Shown here one piece after another: positions 1 to 10,071 of a DNA stretch of 64,000 bases (positions are counted from its first letter, which is position 1; every line of letters begins with the position of its first letter). The position numbers and the translations under genes are program-made. The notes beneath the pieces were generated by a model. That model was not told the origin of the DNA and did not search any database. It was given only the letters and a program-made list of their open reading frames with translations. This DNA is from Herbidospora sakaeratensis (GTDB taxonomy: Bacteria; Actinomycetota; Actinomycetes; Streptosporangiales; Streptosporangiaceae): assembly GCF_001570525.1 (NCBI RefSeq), contig NZ_BBXC01000011.1:248001-312000 (forward strand), given 5' to 3'.

Positions 1-341
1 TTGTCAGCGGCGATCTTGATCGACTCCCGAACCCGGTCGTCGTTCTCGATCCGCGCCGCGACATAGAGAGCAGAAGCAGGCACCCCAGCCCGCAGCGCCT
101 CGACAACCGGGTTACGCCCCCCGATGTACTCAGGCGCGTCCTCGGACTTCCGAGCCCGTACAGGAGCCTTCCGAGGCGAGGCGCCCCCGCGCTCCTCCCG
201 GGCGACACGCTCAGCCCGGGCCTTGTCCTTGTACCAGTGCCGAGCCTCAGCGGGCGGCGTCGGGCCCCTGCCCTCAAGAGATCGCCGAACCTTGCCCCCG
301 GTCCCCCGAGTGGCACCCTGCCTTTTACGTCCCGCTGCCAT
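1..341 (-). CDS. rlmB: 23S rRNA 2'-O-methyltransferase RlmB, N-terminal part (runs off window)
   Basis: Reading leftward from ATG at 341 gives a protein beginning MAAGRKRQGATRG, followed by a basic linker and then EYIGGRNPVVEALRAG, the start of the SpoU substrate-binding domain found in RlmB/TrmH-family guanosine 2'-O-methyltransferases that modify 23S rRNA. Only about 113 residues are inside the window; the catalytic knotted SPOUT domain lies beyond base 1. The basic, low-complexity N-terminal extension is usual in actinobacterial members. It lies 23 bp after cysS on the same strand, the usual cysS-rlmB order in actinomycetes, and is probably co-transcribed with it. Assignment to RlmB rather than another SpoU paralogue rests partly on that neighbour. 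Confidence 0.85.
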   Translation of the reverse strand, partial: MAAGRKRQGATRGTGGKVRRSLEGRGPTPPAEARHWYKDKARAERVAREERGGASPRKAPVRARKSEDAPEYIGGRNPVVEALRAGVPASALYVAARIENDDRVRESIKIAAD

Positions 342-364
342 AACTCAAAAGCCTATCCGTGAAA

Positions 365-1759
<1,395 letters not shown>

Positions 1760-1816
1760 AAAGGCAAGGCTAACGCCTTCACGGGCAGCACAGGCCGAGT
1801 TAAGAAACCGTGAGCG

Positions 1817-2224
1817 TCAGCCTCGGAGATACACCTTCTCCGCGGCGATCCGCACGATCACGCGCTCGTTGTCGGGACTGCCCTCCACGAACGGTTTCCC
1901 GGCGTATTTGTGCGAAAGCTCTTGGATGAGATCGCCGTGGGGGTCGTCGAATAGCGTCACGGAGCCTCTGACCTCGGCGTACACGTAGGGGTCGGCCGGG
2001 TCGACGATCAGAATGGAGACGCGCGGGTCGCGTTCCATGTTGCGGTGCTTTCGGCGTCCCTTGACGGTCGAGAAGAGAATCGCGTCGCCGTCGGTGCGCA
2101 CCCACACCACCGAGGCCTGGGGGCTCCCGTCGGGGTTGACGCTGGAGACGGTGGCGAAATTCGCCCCGTCGAACAAGGAACGAACGCCGTCAGGCAAGGT
2201 CTGCTCTCCCATAGGAGCGATCAT
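1817..2224 (-). CDS. PPOX-class (pyridoxamine-oxidase fold) F420/FMN-dependent oxidoreductase
   Basis: Small split-barrel flavin/F420-binding protein of about 135 residues. The pattern LFDGANFATVSSVNPDGSP, ASVVWVRTDGD and TVKGRRKHRNMERDPRVS is typical of the actinobacterial PPOX-class F420-dependent family, whose members reduce diverse substrates with F420H2. The substrate cannot be inferred. Start is uncertain: ATG at 2224 (MIAPMGEQ) is used, ATG at 2212 is equally possible, and neither has a clear Shine-Dalgarno. A longer reading from 2281 would run into the divergent promoter of the next gene. It sits downstream of the GlsB genes and upstream of cysS on the same strand. Confidence 0.8.
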   Translation of the reverse strand: MIAPMGEQTLPDGVRSLFDGANFATVSSVNPDGSPQASVVWVRTDGDAILFSTVKGRRKHRNMERDPRVSILIVDPADPYVYAEVRGSVTLFDDPHGDLIQELSHKYAGKPFVEGSPDNERVIVRIAAEKVYLRG

Positions 2225-2284
2225 GCCATTTCGTACGTGTCCTAAAACGGTCGGGGCCACCCGAGTCGCTAGGCTCGACACGCC

Positions 2285-3235
2285 ATGGACGCGAATCCCC
2301 CCGCGACGGCAGGCCCGGCCTCCCGTCCGTCTTCCTCCGGATCCCGCCTGCTGAGCCGCGTGGCCGTGATCGTCGCCAGCCTCGCGGTCGCGGTGCTCGC
2401 CGGGGCCGCCTGCGTGCTCTCCTTCGACGACCTGCGGGCCCTAGCGCTCCAGGGCCGAGCCGACCCCGAGTTCGCCTACCTCTACCCGGCCGGCTTCGAC
2501 GCCCTGCTGGTGGTGGCCCTCCTGACGGTGCCGGTGGTGCGCCCCGGACGGCTGGTCATCCGCTTACAGGCCGCCCTGATCCTGATCCTGCTGCTGATCG
2601 CGGCCGCCACGGCCGACGTCGCCGTCGCCTCGGGGGCGGTCATCGCGGCGCAGCCCGCGGCCGTCGTGGTGGCCCTGGTCCCGTGGATCATGCTGGTCGT
2701 GGGCCTGTGGTTGCTGCTGCTGATCGTCCGGCACGCCCAGACGAAGAACGCCGACCTCGACGACGAACCCGGCGACGACGTGGTGCCGTTCGTCCGCACC
2801 GCCCACGTGACCGTGCCCCCCGACTACACGCCGCCGACGCCGGTGAGCCCGGTGACCGAAACGGTCGCTCCTCCGGAGCTGGCGCCCCCGCTCACCCCCT
2901 CGCCGCCGCCGCGACCCGCCCGCTGGGGCGACCTGATCCGGCCCAACGTCGGCGACGTCCTCGTCCACCCGCTCCCCGAGCCCGACGACGAGACCGACAA
3001 GAAGTACGGCGAGGCCGCCGCCCAGGCCGCCGAGAAGCTGAGCCGCCGCGACGAGGCCGACGTCGACACCCAGCCGATGCGCAGCCTCCCGGCCGACCCC
3101 GACCCGGAGCACGGCCCGGAAGCCGCCGACCCGGAGGAGTTCGAGGCCGCCGCCCGCGAGCCCTACGACGACGAGATGCCCGCCCCTCCCTCGGGCCACC
3201 TCCGCAGCACCCCGACCCCGCCGAGCGACTCCTGA
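2285..3235 (+). CDS. DUF2637-type membrane protein with acidic Pro-rich cytoplasmic tail
   Basis: 316 residues. The first ~155 residues hold four hydrophobic segments (about 24-46, 67-85, 92-115, 123-147), with SFDDLRALALQG and a PAGFDALLVVALL helix between them; this arrangement matches actinomycete DUF2637 proteins, related to plasmid spread (Spd) proteins and of unknown function. The C-terminal half is Pro/Glu/Asp-rich and probably disordered in the cytoplasm. It is divergent from the F420-type oxidoreductase gene with only a short gap, suggesting back-to-back promoters. Function is unknown; assignment rests on topology and motif memory. Confidence 0.7.
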   Translation: MDANPPATAGPASRPSSSGSRLLSRVAVIVASLAVAVLAGAACVLSFDDLRALALQGRADPEFAYLYPAGFDALLVVALLTVPVVRPGRLVIRLQAALILILLLIAAATADVAVASGAVIAAQPAAVVVALVPWIMLVVGLWLLLLIVRHAQTKNADLDDEPGDDVVPFVRTAHVTVPPDYTPPTPVSPVTETVAPPELAPPLTPSPPPRPARWGDLIRPNVGDVLVHPLPEPDDETDKKYGEAAAQAAEKLSRRDEADVDTQPMRSLPADPDPEHGPEAADPEEFEAAAREPYDDEMPAPPSGHLRSTPTPPSDS

Positions 3236-3267
3236 CCGACCGTGGGAAGGCCCCGGAAAAGGCCGGT

Positions 3268-3294
3268 GCCCGGCGGCCGGTTCGGCCGTCGGGC
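3268..3294. terminator. Hairpin between convergent genes
   Basis: An imperfect inverted repeat, GCCCGGCGGCC / GGCCGTCGGGC with a 4-5 base loop, lies between the DUF2637 gene and the first GlsB gene, which converge. There is no strong T-run; it probably acts as a bidirectional terminator. Confidence 0.5.
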
Positions 3295-3314
3295 ATCAAC
3301 CTTCTATGTGCGGG

Positions 3315-3584
3315 TCAGACCCTGGTTCGCCCTCGCAGCGCGGCGACGGCGCCGACTCCGATGACGGCCAGGACGACCTGCATGACCAGTTCGATCCAGT
3401 CGATCCCGTCGGTCGTCGCGACGCCCATCGCCTGGGCGATCGCCGTGCCGATGAGGGCGGCGACGATGCCGACGACGATGGTCAGGATCCAACCGATCGG
3501 CTGACGGCCGGGCAGAACAAGTCGGCCCAGCGCACCGATGACAGCGCCGATCACGATGGCGCCGAGAATGGTCTCGATGGTCAT
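3315..3584 (-). CDS. GlsB/YeaQ/YmgE family stress-response membrane protein (copy 1)
   Basis: 89 residues starting MTIETILGAIVIGAVIG, preceded by the Shine-Dalgarno GGGGAGG; the upstream in-frame start would place 13 extra residues over that site. Three hydrophobic segments with GLGRLVLPGRQ-like turns (GALGRLVLPGRQPIGW) define the GlsB/YeaQ/YmgE family, small transglycosylase-associated or stress-induced membrane proteins. It is a tandem paralogue of the gene at 3672-3986. A sigma-B-like promoter, GCAT-N14-GGGTAT, lies 48 bp upstream of the start, fitting stress induction. It ends in RGRTRV after the last helix. Confidence 0.88.
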   Translation of the reverse strand: MTIETILGAIVIGAVIGALGRLVLPGRQPIGWILTIVVGIVAALIGTAIAQAMGVATTDGIDWIELVMQVVLAVIGVGAVAALRGRTRV

Positions 3585-3631
3585 TATTCGACCTCCCCTT
3601 GAGGGTGACACCTTCACGCTCAAGCGGTCGA

Positions 3632-3655
3632 ATACCCTCTAACGGCAAAATATGC
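3632..3655 (-). promoter_or_regulatory. Sigma-B-like promoter of GlsB copy 1
   Basis: On the minus strand: GCAT (3655-3652), 14-base spacer, GGGTAT (3637-3632). This fits the actinomycete sigma-B consensus GNNT-N14-16-GGGTAY. The second GlsB gene has the same boxes with the same spacing. Confidence 0.6.
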
Positions 3656-3671
3656 CTGACGCCGGAATTTT

Positions 3672-3986
3672 TTAGATCCCACTGTGCCCCGGACGGCCGG
3701 TGGCTCCGCCGTGTCCACGTCCACGACCTGTGGTGATGCCCCGGCCGGCCACGAAGCCGACGCCGATCACGGCCAGCACGAGCTGGAGGATGTGCTCCCA
3801 CCAGTCGAAGCCCCGGGTGTTGGCGAACCCGAACAGCGCCGCGATGAGCGACCCGATGAGCGCGGCGACGATACCGACCAGGATCGTCATGCCGATGCTG
3901 ATGTTCTGCCGCCCCGGCAGGATCAGGCGCGCCAGCGCCCCGATCACCACACCGATGATGATGGCGCCAAGAATCGAAGCGATCAT
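3672..3986 (-). CDS. GlsB/YeaQ/YmgE family stress-response membrane protein (copy 2)
   Basis: 104 residues starting MIASILGAIIIGVVIGALARLILPGRQ, with the same three-helix plan as the neighbouring copy and a longer Gly/Arg/His tail (GRGITTGRGRGHGGATG). A G-rich Shine-Dalgarno (GGGGGG) precedes the ATG. The two genes are alike in core sequence and in their 5' leaders, both containing a GTCACC element shortly before the ribosome site, so they arose by tandem duplication that included the promoter. The role is likely envelope stress; the molecular activity of the family is not settled. Confidence 0.88.
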   Translation of the reverse strand: MIASILGAIIIGVVIGALARLILPGRQNISIGMTILVGIVAALIGSLIAALFGFANTRGFDWWEHILQLVLAVIGVGFVAGRGITTGRGRGHGGATGRPGHSGI

Positions 3987-4031
3987 GACATTCCCCCCGA
4001 CGAGGTGACATCTGCACCTCTAGGGGATGAA

Positions 4032-4055
4032 GTACCCAAAAAGGGACGGCGATCC
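4032..4055 (-). promoter_or_regulatory. Sigma-B-like promoter of GlsB copy 2
   Basis: On the minus strand: GGAT (4055-4052), 14-base spacer, GGGTAC (4037-4032), matching GNNT-N14-16-GGGTAY and mirroring the promoter of copy 1. Confidence 0.6.
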
Positions 4056-4195
4056 ACGCACCGCGCCTGGTTACGGGATCGCCGCCCCAACCGCATATGA
4101 GACGCCGCATCCCGGACCCCGGTTGCCATCCACTTTGGACCGCACCAAAGCGTTATCTGAGCTGGTGACCCACGTGCCGGATGTGACGGCCGAGG

Positions 4196-4654
4196 TCAGC
4201 GAGCGACGATCAAGGCGTTGGCGATGGCCGCGATGCCTTCGCCACGCCCGGTCAGCCCCAGCCCGTCGGTCGTGGTGGCGCTGACGCTCACGTCAGCCCC
4301 CACCGCCGCGCCCAGCGCCTTCTCGGCCTCACCACGACGCGGCGACAACTTGGGCCGGTTCCCGATGATCTGCACCGCGACGTTGCCGATCTCGAAGCCG
4401 GCCTCGCGCACCAGCCGCGCCGTCTCGGTCAGCAACGTCACACCGGACGCCCCCGACCAGCGCGGATCGGATGTGCCGAAGACCTTGCCCAGGTCACCGA
4501 GCCCGGCGGCCGACAACAGCGCGTCGCAACACGCGTGCGCCGCCGCGTCGCCGTCGGAGTGACCGGCCAGCCCGGTCTCGCCCGGCCAGAACAGCCCCGC
4601 GAGATGAAGGTCACGCCCAGAAGCGAAAGGGTGGACGTCGACACCGACGCCCAC
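4196..4654 (-). CDS. ispF: 2-C-methyl-D-erythritol 2,4-cyclodiphosphate synthase
   Basis: IspF converts CDP-methylerythritol 2-phosphate to the cyclic diphosphate with release of CMP in the MEP isoprenoid pathway. 152 residues is normal for the trimeric enzyme. Visible: metal-binding DVHPF at residues 6-10, [15 protein letters not shown] (metal His and flexible loop), and the C-terminal [15 protein letters not shown] signature. The start used is GTG at 4654, 17 bp after the carD stop. The order carD-ispF without ispD is unusual for actinomycetes, where ispD normally lies between the two; ispD must be elsewhere. No sign of an IspDF fusion is seen. Confidence 0.95.
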   Translation of the reverse strand: MGVGVDVHPFASGRDLHLAGLFWPGETGLAGHSDGDAAAHACCDALLSAAGLGDLGKVFGTSDPRWSGASGVTLLTETARLVREAGFEIGNVAVQIIGNRPKLSPRRGEAEKALGAAVGADVSVSATTTDGLGLTGRGEGIAAIANALIVAR

Positions 4655-4671
4655 CCTGGGAAGTTTCGCGC

Positions 4672-5154
4672 TCAGGAGTTCAGCACCTCGTCGAGCAAGG
4701 CTTCCGCTTTGTCTTCGTTGGTCTTCTCAGCCAGGGCGAGTTCGCTGACCAGAATCTGCCGAGCCTTCGCGAGCATCCGCTTCTCACCTGCGGAGAGTCC
4801 ACGCTCGCGGTCGCGGCGCCAGAGGTCCCGAACCACTTCGGCCACCTTGTTGACGTCACCCGACGCGAGCTTCTCAAGGTTCGCCTTGTAACGGCGCGAC
4901 CAGTTGGTGGGCTCTTCGGTGTGAGGCATGCGCAGGACGTCGAAGACCCTCTCGAGGCCCTCCTGACCGACCACATCGCGCACGCCGACGAGCTCCGCGT
5001 TCTCCGCAGGCACCTGGACGGTGAGGTCGCCCTTGTCGACCTTCAGTACCAGGTAGGTCTTTTCCTCACCCTTAATCGTCCGAGTGGTGATGGCTTCGAT
5101 CCGAGCAGCCCCGTGATGGGGGTAGACGACCGTGTCGCCGACCTGGAAAGTCAT
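4672..5154 (-). CDS. carD: CarD/CdnL family RNA polymerase-binding transcription regulator
   Basis: 160 residues from ATG at 5154, chosen because GGAAGGGG sits at ribosome-site distance. N-terminal RNA polymerase-interacting Tudor-like domain ([21 protein letters not shown]) followed by a helical DNA-binding domain with the [14 protein letters not shown] and [19 protein letters not shown] segments. CarD stabilises open complexes at rRNA and many other promoters and is essential in mycobacteria. It heads the leftward operon with ispF. It is divergent from a lipoprotein gene across a 250-bp gap that must carry both promoters. Confidence 0.96.
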   Translation of the reverse strand: MTFQVGDTVVYPHHGAARIEAITTRTIKGEEKTYLVLKVDKGDLTVQVPAENAELVGVRDVVGQEGLERVFDVLRMPHTEEPTNWSRRYKANLEKLASGDVNKVAEVVRDLWRRDRERGLSAGEKRMLAKARQILVSELALAEKTNEDKAEALLDEVLNS

Positions 5155-5407
5155 GTGACAAGTACCCCTTCCGCTGTACTCCAGGGTACCACGCGCCAAC
5201 ACTCTCCCGGAACAGTGAAATCACCATAACTGCAGGTCAAAGCCTCATTTTGGGACTTGACAAGAGCTCTACTGTGTGAATCGGGCCGTTCGACAGGCGG
5301 GATGACCTGCGCCGCGAGTGTTCCCGGGGCGGTTATCGGACGGGCCTGCCACGCCGATATGGTGATCCCCGCATACGATCGCGCGCGTTACAAGGAGATT
5401 CTCGACC

Positions 5408-6004
5408 GTGACCACGACCAGCCGCAGGGTGATCGCCATCGCCGCGTTTCTGGCCGCCGCCCCCGCGCTGGCCGCGTGTGGCGCCGGAGTCGACGCGAAC
5501 ACCAACAAGCCCTACGCGCCGACCGAGTCCCAGGTTCTCATCCGCGACGGCCAGTACGGCGTGAACGGCATGAAGGTCAGCCAGGCTTACATGCTCGGCC
5601 CCGACCCGGGCGGCCAGATCCCCGCCGGCGGCACCGTGCCCCTCTACCTGTCGCTCACCAACGACGGCACCGCGCCCGACGTCCTGACCGGCGTCACCCC
5701 CGACCCCAACGCCGCCACGGCGGCCCAGGGCGGCGGCGTGCAGCTCCCCGTGGGCACCCTCGTCCACACCGGCACGGGCCCGAACCCCCAGATCCAGATC
5801 CAGGGCGTCAAGGCGGCCCTGCGCGGCGGCGAGAGCATCCCGCTGACGCTCAAGTTCCAGAACGCGGGCGAAGTGACCATGGTCGTCCCGGTCATCACCC
5901 GCAACCGCGAATACGCGACCCTCCCCCCGGTCCCCGGCGCCATCCCGGCCCCGCCCAAGCCGTCCCCCACGGCCACGGCAGCCGGCGAATCCTCCGGCCA
6001 CTGA
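5408..6004 (+). CDS. Lipoprotein, LpqE / PCu(A)C-like
   Basis: 198 residues with a signal peptide ending in LAAC at Cys-25 (the lipobox ALAAC), so it is exported and lipid-anchored. The mature part is a single beta-rich domain: VNGMKVSQAYMLGP, GTVPLYLSLTNDGTAPDVLTGVT and a late TMVVPVI strand, followed by a Pro/Ala tail. The shape and the place beside carD recall LpqE, which is distantly related to periplasmic copper chaperones. I see no clear Met/His copper motif, so metal binding is not claimed. AAGGAG precedes the start, and a TACGAT near 5374 may be the -10 box. A strong terminator follows. Confidence 0.7.
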   Translation: MTTTSRRVIAIAAFLAAAPALAACGAGVDANTNKPYAPTESQVLIRDGQYGVNGMKVSQAYMLGPDPGGQIPAGGTVPLYLSLTNDGTAPDVLTGVTPDPNAATAAQGGGVQLPVGTLVHTGTGPNPQIQIQGVKAALRGGESIPLTLKFQNAGEVTMVVPVITRNREYATLPPVPGAIPAPPKPSPTATAAGESSGH

Positions 6005-6013
6005 GCCATCGCA

Positions 6014-6053
6014 CCGACCGGCCGTCTCACACGGCCGGTCGGTTTCGCTTTTC
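6014..6053 (+). terminator. Rho-independent terminator after the LpqE-like gene
   Basis: Perfect 12-bp stem CCGACCGGCCGT / ACGGCCGGTCGG with a 5-base loop, followed by TTTCGCTTTT. Confidence 0.9.
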
Positions 6054-6054
6054 T

Positions 6055-7165
6055 CTGCTCAGTTACGGCTCCGCCCACCCCGGCACCGCCCACCGCCGAT
6101 GGTTTCCGCCCCCGACCGGCGCTCCTCGGCCGCTGAGGCAACCGCCGCAACGTGTGAGCGGCTGAGCAAATACCGAAATTTCCGGCGCAGAGCGCCGGAT
6201 GGCCGACCACCCAACCGGCGCCCCTCAGCCACAGAGGCAGCCCGCCATAACGCACCCCGGTCAGCACAAGACGAGGGCCACCGAAGCGCCGACTTCGCCG
6301 CCAAACGCCCAGAGAGCCATATCGGCAAATTTCCGGCACACGGTGTTCCATCTGCGCGATACCGCCCCTGATCTCGGCAGCGACGGGAACCACTGGCTTC
6401 CACCCAAGCCGGGAACGCACCACCTCCATCCGGCGCTCCGCGCCGGATATTTCGGCATACGAGCATCCCGGTGGCAGCAACGCCGATGTCACAGCAAAGC
6501 GGACCACTCCCTCCCACGCGCCACCACCACCCACCGTGTCGCGCCGGAAGCATGAGGATTCAACGGGAGGCCGTCACACGGTGCGAAGCTGCTTGACGGC
6601 CGGGAGGGTCAGGTCACCAGCCGCACCGCTCTATCGAATCGAGAGCCCGCCCATCCGGCGCTTCGCGCCGGAAATATCACGACAAGGCCAGCAGGCCACC
6701 GCGCCATGCTTCATCCGCGTCGATGGCTGTGAGGTGTCGGGTGGCAGGCTTGGTTCGGGCATATGCGCCCGGCCATCCGGCGCTCTGCGCCGGAAATATC
6801 GCCATACACCCAGCAGGCCCACGCATCAGGCTTCGCCCACGTCGATGACTGTGAGGTGTCGGGTGGCCCGCTTGGTTATGGGATAGGCGTCCGCCCATCC
6901 GGCGCTCTGCGCCGGAAATATCGCCATACACCCAGCAGGCCCACGCATCAGGCTTCGCCCACGTCGATGACTGTGAGGCGTCGGGTGGCCCGCTCGGTTT
7001 GGGGTAGGCGTCCGCGCATCCGGCGCTCTGCGCCGGAAATTTCGGTATTTGCTCAGCCGCTTACGCGTTGCGGCGGTTGCCTCAGCGGCCGGTTGGCGCC
7101 GGTTTCGCGGCGGGTGCTACCGGCGGTGGGCGGGGTCAGGGTAGGCGGAGCCGTAACGGAGCAAG
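6055..7165. repeat. Gene-free foldback (MITE-like) element with long inverted arms
   Basis: Left arm 6055-6203 and right arm 7016-7165 are imperfect inverted repeats of about 145 bp. The outer ends read GTTACGGCTCCGCC on the left and its complement on the right. The inner ~70 bp, containing GCGGCTGAGCAAATACCG and the palindrome TCCGGCGCAGAGCGCCGGA, are nearly identical. Between the arms lie further palindromes and a tandem array. Open frames crossing it encode only repetitive peptides that follow the DNA repeat in several frames, so I call no gene here. No transposase is present; if mobile it is non-autonomous. Confidence 0.8.
6653..7016. repeat. Tandem ~120-bp units, each starting with a CCGGCGC-NNN-GCGCCGG palindrome
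   Basis: The palindrome CATCCGGCGCTCTGCGCCGG recurs near 6653, 6774, 6895 and 7016, each followed by AAAT(A/T)TC and ~100 bp of related sequence; the units at 6774 and 6895 are almost identical. Additional single palindromes lie at about 6180-6200 (reverse orientation) and 6429-6449. The structure resembles REP/BIME elements. Confidence 0.85.
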
Positions 7166-7225
7166 ATTTTGGGCATCTGGCCGACCCGTGCGTCTTTGCA
7201 CGGGCCGGCGGGGGCCGACGGGTGT

Positions 7226-7914
<689 letters not shown>

Positions 7915-7918
<4 letters not shown>

Positions 7919-9090
7919 GTGGCCGCCTCCAGGGGAGTTGACGTTGTGCGGGGTGTGGCGACCGCGACCCCGCCGAACGCGGGGAGGCGGAGAGTGAAGG
8001 TCGAGCCGGAGCCTTCCTTGCTCCAGACCGACACCTCGCCGCCGTGGGCGACGGCGACGTGTTTGACGATGGCCAGGCCGAGGCCGGTGCCGCCGGTCGA
8101 GCGTGACCGGGCCGCGTCGACCCGGAAGAAGCGCTCGAAGATGCGTTCCTGGGCGTTCTCGGGGATGCCGATGCCCTGGTCGCTGACGCTGATCTCGACC
8201 GAGTCGCCGGCCGGGCGGGCGCTGACCACGACGCGGGTGTGCTCGGGGCTGTAGGCGACCGCGTTGTCGATCAGGTTGCGCAGGGCGGTGACGAGCAGTT
8301 CGTCGTCGCCCCAGATGTTGAGGCCGCCGGTGCCGCCGGCGACCAGGGTGATGTCCTTCGACGCGGCCTTGGTGCTGCACCGGTCGATCGCCTCGTGCAC
8401 GGCCTCGTCGACCGGGACCGGCTCGGGGGTCGGGATCTCCTCCGCGCCCTGGATGCGGGACAGGGTGATCAGGTCCTGGATGAGATAGGTGAGCCGGGCC
8501 GCCTCGTGCTGCATGCGGCCGGCGAAGCGGGTGACCGCCTCGGGGTCGTCGGCGGCGTCCTGGATCGTCTCGGCGAGCAGGCTGAGCGCGCCGACCGGGG
8601 TCTTGAGCTCGTGGCTGACATTGGCGACGAAGTCGCGGCGGACCGCCTCGACGCGGAGCCGGTCGGTCTGGTCTTCGGCCAGCACCAGCACCTGGCCGTT
8701 GGAGCCCAGCGGGGCGACGCGGACCGCGAACGACGTCGACTCCTGGCCGAACTTCCGGCCGGACGTCTCGATCTCGCCCTCGCGGATCTCGCCGTCGCGG
8801 CGGACCTTGCGGGCCAGCGCGAGCAGCTCGGCCGAGATGAGGTTGTCGCCGCGGACCAGGCCGTAGGCGCGGGCCGCCGAACTGGCCCGCAGGACCCGGT
8901 CTTCCCGGTCGAGCACGACCGCCGAGGACGGAAGCACCGCCAGCAGCGAGGCCACGCCCGGAGACAGGGTGTCCTCCGGCGGGGCATCAGGCGCCGAAGA
9001 CGGTTCGGACTGCCGCCGGATCGCCAGCATGACGAGGGTGCCCACCAGGAACCCACCCATCGCGGCAAGACTCGCCAGCAACTCATTCAC
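7915..9090 (-). CDS. senX3: Sensor histidine kinase SenX3/PhoR
   Basis: 391 residues. One N-terminal membrane segment (about 5-24), a PAS-like domain (residues ~45-140), then HisKA with the phospho-His in FVANVSHELKTPVGAL, and an HATPase domain with N box LRNLIDNAVAYS, G1 DQGIGIP, F box FERFFRVD and G2 GGTGLGLAIVKH. It senses phosphate status together with PhoU and the Pst system and phosphorylates the partner regulator encoded immediately downstream (4-bp overlap). It is divergent from phoU, with a candidate PHO box between them. Confidence 0.94.
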
Positions 9091-9162
9091 GCTTCGATGC
9101 TAGGTGGGAATACCCCTGTTCCTGACGGCCGGATGCCGACTGACCATGGCCTTTCCGAAAGA

Positions 9163-9195
9163 GTTCACTTTCCGGTCGGAGATCGTTCACGAAGC
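9163..9195. promoter_or_regulatory. Candidate PHO box between senX3 and phoU
   Basis: GTTCACTTTCC at 9163 and GTTCACGAAGC at 9185 are direct repeats of the 11-bp PhoP unit (consensus GTTCACC...) exactly 22 bp apart, with a weaker unit between them. It lies in the divergent promoter region, fitting autoregulation by the phosphate regulator. Confidence 0.6.
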
Positions 9196-9214
9196 GCCGA
9201 TTACCGTGACGGGC

Positions 9215-9865
9215 ATGCGCGACGCCTATCATGACGAGCTGGACAACCTCACCATCAAGCTGGTCGAGATGACCCGCCTGGTTCGCTCGGCCATGTCCCG
9301 GGCCACCACGGCCCTGCTTGACGCCGATCTTCACCTCTCCGAGAGTGTGATCTCTCAGGACGAGGAGGTCAACCGGCTCTACGCCGAGGTGGAGACCTCC
9401 ATCTACGAGCTGATGGCCACCCAGCAGCCCGTCGCGGTCGACCTGCGTACGGTCATCACCGCGCTGCGCATGGCCGCCGACCTTGAGCGGATGGGCGACC
9501 TGGCCGAGCACATCGCCAAGATCGCCCGGATGCGCCACCCCGAGTCGGCCATCCCGGCCGAGCTCCGCGACACCATCGTCGAGATGGACCAGATCGCCGA
9601 GCGTCTGATCACCAAGACCGGCACGTGCATCGCGACCCGCGACGTCGAGCTCTCCAAGGAGCTCGAGGCGGACGACGACGCGATGGACCGGCTGCACCGC
9701 CGCCTGTTCCGCGTCCTGCTGTCGCCGAACTGGAACCACGGCATCGAGGCCGCGATCGACATCACCCTGGCGGGCCGCTACTACGAGCGCTACGCCGACC
9801 ACGCCGTCCGCGTGGCCCGTGACGTCGTCTACCTGGTCACCGGCTCCCGCGACGGCGAGGAATAA
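9215..9865 (+). CDS. phoU: Phosphate-specific transport system accessory protein PhoU
   Basis: 216 residues from ATG at 9215 (MRDAYHDELDNLTIKLVEMTRLV), the normal PhoU start; in-frame codons further upstream would read through the PHO box. Two three-helix bundles carry the metal-binding E/DxxxD patterns, for example RMAADLERMGDLAEHIAKIA and ITLAGRYYERYADHAVRVAR. PhoU dampens kinase activity when phosphate is plentiful by linking the transporter to the sensor. It is divergent from senX3-regX3, the conserved actinobacterial arrangement. A strong terminator follows. Confidence 0.95.
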   Translation: MRDAYHDELDNLTIKLVEMTRLVRSAMSRATTALLDADLHLSESVISQDEEVNRLYAEVETSIYELMATQQPVAVDLRTVITALRMAADLERMGDLAEHIAKIARMRHPESAIPAELRDTIVEMDQIAERLITKTGTCIATRDVELSKELEADDDAMDRLHRRLFRVLLSPNWNHGIEAAIDITLAGRYYERYADHAVRVARDVVYLVTGSRDGEE

Positions 9866-9875
9866 CCCCAAAGCA

Positions 9876-9912
9876 AGAGCCCCGGCCCTCGGGGGGCCGG
9901 GGCTCTTTCCTT
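9876..9912 (+). terminator. Rho-independent terminator after phoU
   Basis: Stem AGAGCCCCGGCC / GGCCGGGGCTCT (12 bp) with a 7-base loop, followed by TTCCTTT. Confidence 0.92.
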
Positions 9913-9962
9913 TGCACCTGCTTCGCATGTGCGGGCCCGAGCGCTTTCAGCCGGCGCCTTCC

Positions 9963-9998
9963 CTCGTCGCTCCGGGTCGCTTCGCTCCCCTGCGCTCC
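9963..9998. repeat. Fragment of the dispersed repeat found beside tRNA-Gly copies
   Basis: The run CGCTCCGGGTCGCTTCGCTC in the phoU-gpmA gap matches the centre of the ~230-bp repeat found at 49.9, 53.6, 54.8 and 55.9 kb. The rest of this 200-bp gap shows nothing else. Confidence 0.55.
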
Positions 9999-10071
9999 TC
10001 AGTCCAGACGCCGGCGCGCTCGGCCACTTCACGAGCAGACGTGGCTAGAAAGTCATAACTGGACCAGACGG

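Noticed and set aside
4027-4284. 85-codon plus-strand frame between the GlsB genes and ispF
   Set aside because: Arg-rich shadow composition, no ribosome site, and its 3' half lies antisense to ispF; the stretch holds the sigma-B-like promoter.
6099-7140. Several 60-200 codon open frames on both strands across the foldback element, with repeated peptide words
   Set aside because: The same repeat is open in several frames, the words follow the DNA palindromes, and no ribosome sites or domains are present.
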